From: Gammaproteobacteria bacterium UBA5338
Lineage (GTDB): Bacteria > Pseudomonadota > Gammaproteobacteria > Pseudomonadales > UBA5862
Length of the DNA: 12,783 nucleotides
Assembly (NCBI GenBank): GCA_002408105.1
Contig: DHQM01000058.1
Location: 1 to 12,783, forward strand
Direction of reading: 5' to 3'
Positions 7,373-12,783 of this stretch are shown in pieces. How positions within the stretch are numbered: the stretch's first letter is position 1; each line of letters opens with the position of its first letter. Under the pieces are notes generated by a model that was given only the letters and a program-made list of their open reading frames with translations, was not told the origin of the DNA and ran no database searches. Position numbers and translations under genes: made by a program.

Positions 7373-9155
7373 CCACCAGCACCACCACCAGGATGTACCC
7401 CAGGCTGACCGGGGTACCAAAACGCAGGAAGTCTGCGGCGCGATAACCGCCCGGCCCAGAGATCAACGCGTTCACCTGGTGGGTCGGGATAAGAAACGCA
7501 TTCGACGCGCCCAGGGCCACAATCAAGGCCACTGGTCGCGGATCCAGGCCCAGGTCAAGCGCCAACTGACAAAACAGCGGCACCAGCAACACGGTCGCAC
7601 CTACATTGGACATCACCAGCGCCAGCAGGCTGGCCGTCACAGCCGCCAGCGCGGCCACCGACCAAAAAGCGGGCGCAGCGCCGAACACAGGCAAGGCGGC
7701 ATTGACCAACCAGGCGGCCATGCCGCTGTGCTGCAGGGCCTGCCCCAGAGGAATCAGACCGGCGAGCAGCAGCACCGTGCGCCAACTGACGGCGGCGTAG
7801 GCGGACTGGGTGGGCAGCACGCCCGCGAGAAGCATGCCCACAGCCCCCACCAGCAGCGACAGCGCGAAGGGCAGTGGACTGAAAAACAACAACAACAGCG
7901 TGCCAAGGGCGATGCAGCCCGCCACCGCGGTCCGTTCAGTGTTGGTGCGAAGGTGCGGAAAGTCCCGGGTAATGACCACCAGGTCCGGGTTCGACTCCAG
8001 CCGGGTCAGCTCCTCCCAACCCACGTGGCACACCAGCACATCCCCCGCCTGCAGCGGGGTATCACGCAGGCGACTGCGCCGTGCCTGCCCCTCCCGGTAG
8101 ATCACCAAGGTGCTGAACCCATAGGTCTTGCGCATGCGCACTTCACGCAGGGTCTTGCCGACCAGCGCGGAATGGGGTGGCACCATCAGTTCAGCGATCC
8201 CGGAGCGGTCCGTGGCCAGGGCGCTGCGCAGCCCCCTTGAACCCAGTGTCGGCTGCACCCCAGCGTGTTCGCACAGCTGGTGCACAGCGTCCGGCGAGCC
8301 GATGATGGCCAGTTCCCGCGCTCCGGCCAGGGCGATGTCGCGGTGAGGGGCGAGCAGCAGCTCTTCGCTGGTCAGTGCCACGATGGAGACCCCAAAGCGT
8401 TCCTCCACCTCACCCACCCTGAGGTCCGACAGGGCGCCATCCGGTCCCAGGGTGAGACAATCAATGTCCGCGCCAAAGCCATACACCCCCTGTAACCGGC
8501 TTGCGGGGGTGCCGACTGTCGGGGCGTTGGCCTGAGGCAACTTGCCCCCCCAGCGCCAAAACAGCGCCAGCCCCATCAGCAACAAAAGCAAGCCAACTGG
8601 CGCGGGAGCGAGCAGGGAAAACCGTGCGACCCCTTCGGGAAGCAGGTCGTTCAGCACCAACAAAGGGCCCGAACCAAGCAGGGTGATGTTCCCGCCCAGA
8701 ATGACGCAAAAACCGACCGGCATCAGCAAACGCGAAGGCGCCATACCCTGGCGCAGGCTCAGTTGATGCACCACCGGCATCAGGGTCGCCATGACCGCTA
8801 GGTTCTGCATGACCGCCGACAGCAAGCCGGCAGTCCCTGCGCTGGCAAGGCGGGCTCGGCGCTGAGAGTCACCCGCCACCCGGTCGAGCCAATCGGTCAG
8901 GCGCGCACTGAGGCCGACCTCGTCCAGGCTTCTTGAAACGACCATCACCGCAATCACCGCGACCACAGCGGGGCTCGAAAACCCGGCGAACAGCTGTGCG
9001 CTGGGCAACAGGGGCTCGACCCCAGGCACCATCGGTGCCACGCCAATCAGAACCAGGCACAGGAGCGCGGTCACTTCCACCGGGACCCGCCCGTGCACAA
9101 ACAGGCCCACGACAAGGGCGGTGACACCGCCCAGGTACAAAAACTCCGCGGTCAC
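7356..9155 (-). CDS. SLC13-type permease with two RCK_C (TrkA_C) domains
   Basis: This 599-residue inner-membrane transporter is of the SLC13/ion-transporter superfamily. Hydrophobic spans occupy about residues 5-200 and 407-598. Between them lies a cytoplasmic insert with two RCK_C regulatory domains (about 222-300 and 318-385, the second containing LVGKTLREV and LQAGDVLVC). The two half-repeat substrate/Na signatures are visible: GGNITLLGSGP (154-164) in the first half and MSNVGATVLL (515-524) in the second, plus SNAFLIPTHQVN (551-562). Relatives move sulfate, dicarboxylates or other anions; the substrate cannot be assigned. The first half-signature has GSGP instead of the usual GTxPN. The start is a GTG at 9155: a stop lies three codons upstream, so no longer form exists. 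Its ribosome site is poor, suggesting translational coupling with the sulfurtransferase-like gene 43 nt upstream, with which it forms an operon. Confidence 0.9.
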   Translation of the reverse strand: MTAEFLYLGGVTALVVGLFVHGRVPVEVTALLCLVLIGVAPMVPGVEPLLPSAQLFAGFSSPAVVAVIAVMVVSRSLDEVGLSARLTDWLDRVAGDSQRRARLASAGTAGLLSAVMQNLAVMATLMPVVHQLSLRQGMAPSRLLMPVGFCVILGGNITLLGSGPLLVLNDLLPEGVARFSLLAPAPVGLLLLLMGLALFWRWGGKLPQANAPTVGTPASRLQGVYGFGADIDCLTLGPDGALSDLRVGEVEERFGVSIVALTSEELLLAPHRDIALAGARELAIIGSPDAVHQLCEHAGVQPTLGSRGLRSALATDRSGIAELMVPPHSALVGKTLREVRMRKTYGFSTLVIYREGQARRSRLRDTPLQAGDVLVCHVGWEELTRLESNPDLVVITRDFPHLRTNTERTAVAGCIALGTLLLLFFSPLPFALSLLVGAVGMLLAGVLPTQSAYAAVSWRTVLLLAGLIPLGQALQHSGMAAWLVNAALPVFGAAPAFWSVAALAAVTASLLALVMSNVGATVLLVPLFCQLALDLGLDPRPVALIVALGASNAFLIPTHQVNALISGPGGYRAADFLRFGTPVSLGYILVVVLVVGGLY

Positions 9156-9198
9156 TCCCGGCTACCCGACAGCGCCGGCATGTCGTTACGAATCGGTG

Positions 9199-9630
9199 TC
9201 AGCTCGACTGGCTGAGGCGTTGGATCAGCGGTGCCTGAGGCCGGAGGTCATAGCCTTGCTCGAACGCCGCCTGCAGCAGTTCATCCAACGGGACACCAGC
9301 GCGCGCCTGCACGATGGTGCGAAGAATGGTGGAGCGTGTGCCTGTGCGGCAAAACGCCAGGATGGGCGCGTCGCCCCGCATGGCATCGGCCATCTCGGCG
9401 AGCTGCGCGTCGGTCAGGTCCGGAAACGCCACAGGGACTTCAACGTAATTCAGCCCCCGGGCTGCGGCCTCGCGGGAGAAGTCTGCACTGCGGGGCTGGC
9501 CCGCCACTTCGCCATCCGGGCGGTTGTTGATGACCGTCTTGAAGCCCATCGCGGCGATCTGCTCCAGGTCCTCGGGCCCAATCTGGGCGTGCACCGCAAA
9601 GTCCGGCGCAAGGTAGATGGGGTGCACCAT
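9199..9630 (-). CDS. TIGR01244/DUF442-type sulfurtransferase or phosphatase-like protein
   Basis: This 143-residue soluble protein has the fold of dual-specificity phosphatases and rhodanese-like sulfurtransferases. The active-site loop reads FCRTGTRS, with Cys94 and Arg99 forming C-X5-R; the segments INNRPDGE (35-42) and the Tyr/Val-rich strand before FPDLTD (69-74) match the family found alone or fused to ETHE1-type persulfide dioxygenases (Blh proteins). Likely reactions are sulfane-sulfur transfer or, less likely, phosphate ester hydrolysis. The ATG at 9630 has a strong GGAGG site 6 nt upstream. An in-frame codon at 9648 would give MCWRHA ahead of it but lacks such a site and falls inside the likely leader. 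A good promoter lies directly upstream and the permease gene follows, so the two are probably co-expressed. Confidence 0.85.
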   Translation of the reverse strand: MVHPIYLAPDFAVHAQIGPEDLEQIAAMGFKTVINNRPDGEVAGQPRSADFSREAAARGLNYVEVPVAFPDLTDAQLAEMADAMRGDAPILAFCRTGTRSTILRTIVQARAGVPLDELLQAAFEQGYDLRPQAPLIQRLSQSS

Positions 9631-9659
9631 GGCATGCCTCCAGCACAAGTATTGCCGGC

Positions 9660-9690
9660 ATCATACTGGCATCGCCAGTCGCGGCGTCAA
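9660..9690 (-). promoter_or_regulatory. Promoter with 19-bp spacer for sulfurtransferase-permease operon
   Basis: The minus strand carries TTGACG (9690-9685) and TATGAT (9665-9660), each five of six to consensus but 19 bp apart instead of 17. The predicted start near 9653 gives a leader of about 22 nt containing the GGAGG site, which fits well. A 19-bp spacer with an internal dyad is the known layout of MerR-family-activated promoters, where the activator untwists the DNA. Confidence 0.6.
9665..9679. promoter_or_regulatory. Dyad ACTGGC-ATC-GCCAGT within promoter spacer
   Basis: Perfect 6-bp arms around 3 bp lie inside the 19-bp spacer, overlapping one base of the -10. Its centre (9672) is about 3 bp off the spacer centre. 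It is a candidate operator for a dimeric regulator; no regulator gene is in the window. Confidence 0.45.
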
Positions 9691-9701
9691 CACCCGAACC
9701 T

Positions 9702-9715
9702 TGCCGGAGCCGGCA
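9702..9715. promoter_or_regulatory. Dyad TGCCGG-AG-CCGGCA upstream of lhr
   Basis: A perfect 6-bp dyad with a 2-bp centre lies 22 bp before the lhr ATG. The palindrome TGCCGGCA at 9653-9660 repeats the same arms 49 bp to the left, at the predicted start of the leftward operon. Both could be sites for one regulator of the divergent pair, though short GC palindromes occur often in DNA of this composition. Confidence 0.25.
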
Positions 9716-9736
9716 GCGAGGTTTACTTTGCAGGCC

Positions 9737-12700
9737 ATGGCCGGCGCCCCTCCACCCCAGATCAACGACCTTTTTTCCGCTAGCAATTGCGCGGCCGACT
9801 CGCCGTTGCCCTTTCATCCTGCAGTTTCGCAGTGGTTTCATCGGTGCTTTGGCAACCCCACCCCTGCCCAAAGCGCCGCCTGGCCCGCCATTCAGGCCGG
9901 CACACACACACTGGTCGCTGCACCAACCGGCTCTGGCAAGACCCTTGCGGCGTTTCTCGCGGCCATCGACGCCCTGGTGCGCAGCGCCCAGGCTGGCACT
10001 CTTGGCGACCAAACCCGCGTGCTGTACGTCTCGCCCCTCAAGGCGCTGTCCACGGACATCCGCGTGAACCTGCAGGATCCACTGGCAGGCATCGAGGCCA
10101 ATCTTGAAGCCATGGGGGCGCCGCCAGCCGGCATTCGGGTTGGTCTGCGCACCGGGGACAGCAGTGCCGCAGAGCGCACGGCCTTGCTCAAGCGTCCGCC
10201 GCACATCCTGGTGACCACCCCTGAATCGCTCTACCTGCTGCTCACCAGCGGCCGCGGCCGCCAGCTGTTCGCCGGGGTTGAAACCCTCATCGTGGACGAG
10301 ATCCACGCCCTGGTGACCAGCAAGCGGGGCGCCCATCTGGCGCTGTCGATGGAGCGGCTGCAGTCCTTGAGTGCGGCCAACATCACCCGCATTGGGCTTT
10401 CCGCAACCCAGAAGCCGATGTCGGCAGTGGCACGCTTCCTGACTGGCCGTGATGCCGATGGCAAGGCCCACCGCTGCCACACCGTGGACCTCGGCCACCG
10501 CCGTCAGCTCGACATTGCCCTGGAGCTGCCTCCGGTTCCACTGGAAGCGGTGATGTCGAACGAAACCTGGGAGGCACTGTACGACCGCATCGCCGAATTG
10601 GTGCGTGCTCACCGCACCACCCTGGTGTTCGTCAACACCCGCAGACTCGCCGAGCGCGTTTGTCGTCACCTCACGGAGCGCCTCGGCGAAACCGCCGTCG
10701 GCGCACACCACGGCAGCCTTTCCAAGGAACAGCGCCAGGCCGCAGAAGCTCGCTTGCGCGCCGGAGAGCTCAAAGCCCTGGTGGCAACCGCATCACTCGA
10801 ACTCGGCATCGACATCGGCGAGGTCGATCTGGTATGCCAAATCGGCGCCACCCGAGCCATCAGCACCCTGCTGCAGCGCGTCGGGCGCGCCAGCCACCAG
10901 GTGGGCGGCATACCCAAAGGCCGGCTGTTCCCCCTCAGCCGCAACGAGCTGGTTGAATCGACCGCCCTGCTCGATGCCATCGCCCGCGGCGAACTCGACA
11001 ACCTGGTCATCCCCCACCGCAGTCTGGATGTGCTGGCGCAGCAGGTCGTTGCCGAAGTGGCGGGTTCCCCCATTGACGCGCAAACCCTGTACCACAGGTT
11101 CCGCCAGGCAGAGCCGTACCACGACCTGCACCAAGCCGACTTCGACCGTGTGGTCGACATGCTGTGCACTGGCTTCACGACCCGCCGGGGTCGCCGGGGC
11201 AGCTACCTTCACCGTCACCCACTCAGTGGCGAGCTGCGGCCCCACCGGCGTGCCCTGCTCACGGCACTGACCTCTGGCGGAACCATTCCCGACACCGCCG
11301 ACTACGACGGGTCGGTCGAGCCCAAAGGCACCGTGATTGGCACCCTCAATGAGGACTTCGCCATTGAAAGTTTGGCGGGGGACATCTTTCAGCTTGGCAA
11401 CAACGCTTGGCGCATTCTCAAGGTGGAAGCGGGCAAAGTGCGGGTTGAGGACGCCCAAGGACAACCACCCAACCTCCCCTTCTGGTTCGGTGAAGCGCCA
11501 GCACGCAGCGACGCACTCAGTGCCGCGGTGTCGCGGCTGCGCGAGGAAGTCGGCGCCGCCATCAGTGCACAGGGTGTTCAGGCAGCGGCCGAAGCCCTCC
11601 AATCGCGCCTGTGCCTGCCCGCAACGGCGGCACTGCAACTCTGCGAGTATCTGGCCGCGGCCCAGGCCGCGCTCGGCACACTACCCACCCTCAAAAAAAT
11701 TGTGTTCGAGCGCTTTTTCGACGAGTCTGGCGGCATGCAATTCATCGTGCATGCACCCTTTGGCGGCCGGATCAATCGCGCCTGGGGGTTGGCACTGCGC
11801 AAACGGTTCTGTCGCAAGTTCAACTTCGAACTGCAGGCCGCCGCCACGGAGAACTGCATCATTCTCTCGCTCGGGCCAACCCACAGCTTCCCGCTCCTTG
11901 AGGTCGCCAGCTACCTGCACCCCAACCGGGTGCGTGACGTGCTGGTTCAGGCACTGCTGGATGCACCTTTGTTCCAGGTCCGGTGGCGCTGGACAGCCAC
12001 CAACGCCCTGGCCATCCCCCGGTTCCAGGGCGGGCGCAAAAACCCGCCTCAACTGCAGCGCCTGCAAGCCGAAGACCTGATTGCGCTGGTGTTTCCAGAC
12101 CAGCTGGCGTGCCTGGAGAACATCCGCGGCGAACGCGAGGTGCCCGACCACCCTTTGGTGGAGCAAACCCTCACCGACTGCCTGACCGATGCCATGGACA
12201 TCGACGGGCTCGAGGGGCTGCTCCAGCGCCTCTCCCGGGGCGAGGTTGAGGTGGTCACCGCAGACCTGCGCGAACCTTCACCCCTGGCCGAAGAAGTGCT
12301 CACCGCGCGTCCCTATGCGTTTCTGGACGATGCCCCGCTGGAAGAACGGCGCACCCAGGCCGTGGCCATGCGCCGCTGGCTGGACCCCGAGGACGCCCTG
12401 ACCCTCGGCCGCCTGGATCCGGCCGCCATTGAGCAGGTGCGCGCCACCGCCTGGCCCGTGGCCCGCAGCGCCGATGAACTGTACGACGCTGCCACCTTGG
12501 CTGGGCTGCTCACCAACGACGAGGCCTGCTCGCTCGACGCCGGCCTCGGCATCCTGGACGAAGCCCTGGCCGGCAAAATCCTGATGGTACTCGAACCGCA
12601 CGACCCCGCCCACGCAGGCGCTGTTCGCTACTGTGCGCTGGAACGCTGGCCGGAGGTTCAGGCGCTGCAGCGGTGGAATTTGCACGGCAGCCCACCACAA

Positions 12701-12783
12701 ACGGCCAGCGCCTGGAATGGCACCGCCGAGGACGCGTGCCGAGAGCTGGTGCGCAGCCGTCTCGAGGTTGCAGGACCGACCAC
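9737..12783 (+). CDS. lhr: Lhr-family large ATP-dependent helicase, 3' end beyond the window
   Basis: The frame is open without a stop for 1015 codons to the right edge. Lhr proteins are superfamily 2 3'-to-5' DNA translocases/helicases linked to DNA repair. Motifs: PTPAQ Q-motif region near the start, Walker A APTGSGKT (62-69), TTPES (motif Ib), DEIH box (187-190), SAT (222-224), and motif VI QRVGRA (380-385), preceded by LELGIDIG. The Lhr-specific winged-helix and beta-barrel regions follow, including the LPFWFGE segment. The core ends near [14 protein letters not shown] (859-872), and residues 873-1015 begin the C-terminal extension found in long Lhr proteins (E. coli Lhr is 1538 residues). 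The start is uncertain: ATG 9737 has only CAGG 2 nt away, whereas an in-frame TTG at 9728 has GAGG (9718-9721) at an ideal 6 nt and would add three residues. Divergent from the sulfurtransferase-permease operon. Confidence 0.93.
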   Translation, partial: MAGAPPPQINDLFSASNCAADSPLPFHPAVSQWFHRCFGNPTPAQSAAWPAIQAGTHTLVAAPTGSGKTLAAFLAAIDALVRSAQAGTLGDQTRVLYVSPLKALSTDIRVNLQDPLAGIEANLEAMGAPPAGIRVGLRTGDSSAAERTALLKRPPHILVTTPESLYLLLTSGRGRQLFAGVETLIVDEIHALVTSKRGAHLALSMERLQSLSAANITRIGLSATQKPMSAVARFLTGRDADGKAHRCHTVDLGHRRQLDIALELPPVPLEAVMSNETWEALYDRIAELVRAHRTTLVFVNTRRLAERVCRHLTERLGETAVGAHHGSLSKEQRQAAEARLRAGELKALVATASLELGIDIGEVDLVCQIGATRAISTLLQRVGRASHQVGGIPKGRLFPLSRNELVESTALLDAIARGELDNLVIPHRSLDVLAQQVVAEVAGSPIDAQTLYHRFRQAEPYHDLHQADFDRVVDMLCTGFTTRRGRRGSYLHRHPLSGELRPHRRALLTALTSGGTIPDTADYDGSVEPKGTVIGTLNEDFAIESLAGDIFQLGNNAWRILKVEAGKVRVEDAQGQPPNLPFWFGEAPARSDALSAAVSRLREEVGAAISAQGVQAAAEALQSRLCLPATAALQLCEYLAAAQAALGTLPTLKKIVFERFFDESGGMQFIVHAPFGGRINRAWGLALRKRFCRKFNFELQAAATENCIILSLGPTHSFPLLEVASYLHPNRVRDVLVQALLDAPLFQVRWRWTATNALAIPRFQGGRKNPPQLQRLQAEDLIALVFPDQLACLENIRGEREVPDHPLVEQTLTDCLTDAMDIDGLEGLLQRLSRGEVEVVTADLREPSPLAEEVLTARPYAFLDDAPLEERRTQAVAMRRWLDPEDALTLGRLDPAAIEQVRATAWPVARSADELYDAATLAGLLTNDEACSLDAGLGILDEALAGKILMVLEPHDPAHAGAVRYCALERWPEVQALQRWNLHGSPPQTASAWNGTAEDACRELVRSRLEVAGPT

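Noticed and set aside
7371..7391. CACCA-type low-complexity run resembling a short tandem repeat
   Set aside because: It encodes the Val-rich last membrane span of the permease, so coding explains it.
7479..8240. 253-codon plus-strand frame opposite the permease
   Set aside because: The product is Arg/Gln/His-rich and unlike any family I know, while the minus strand encodes a clear SLC13-type permease.
9440..10711. 423-codon minus-strand open frame covering part of lhr and the sulfurtransferase gene
   Set aside because: It crosses two recognised genes and the promoter region between them, and shows no domain; it is a shadow of GC-rich coding.
1..12783. CRISPR, tRNA, rRNA, insertion-sequence, toxin-antitoxin or phage-defence signatures
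   Set aside because: Nothing of the kind was seen by eye: no regularly spaced direct repeats, transposase motifs or tRNA-like cloverleaf, and every gene falls in an ordinary chromosomal family.

Overview
The window looks like an ordinary chromosomal stretch from a GC-rich gammaproteobacterium (about 60% G+C by eye). The phylum call rests on an intact typA/bipA, the GGDEF-EAL architecture, a long Lhr helicase and sigma70-type promoters; I cannot name a genus. There are seven genes, two of them cut by the window edges. I see no tRNA, rRNA, CRISPR, insertion sequence or prophage.

Left part (1-4591): the first 26 codons of a prolyl aminopeptidase-like gene leave on the minus strand at the left edge. 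Divergent from it is a membrane-anchored PAS-GGDEF-EAL protein (309-2777) that makes and/or breaks cyclic di-GMP. It converges on typA/bipA (2774-4591, minus), a ribosome-associated GTPase. The two stop codons share one CTAG, so no terminator fits between them.

Middle (4592-7331): a 233-bp divergent region carries the typA promoter, a leader hairpin, four TTGAC boxes, a probable promoter for the rightward genes and a perfect 13-bp dyad. The rightward pair is a bacterial GH3-family acyl-acid adenylating enzyme (relatives of the plant auxin/jasmonate amido synthetases) followed by an SDR resembling peroxisomal trans-2-enoyl-CoA reductase. This pair is the least ordinary part of the window: together they suggest activation and redox tailoring of a fatty or aromatic acid, substrate unknown.

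Right part (7348-12783): a leftward two-gene unit encodes a small Cys-X5-Arg sulfurtransferase/phosphatase-like protein (TIGR01244/DUF442 type) and an SLC13-type permease with two cytoplasmic RCK_C (TrkA_C) domains. Its promoter has good -35 and -10 hexamers separated by 19 bp with a dyad in between, the layout of MerR-family-activated promoters. Divergent from it is lhr, a large Lhr-family helicase open from 9737 to the right edge, with its full core and the start of a C-terminal extension. The SDR and permease genes converge on a GC-rich hairpin.
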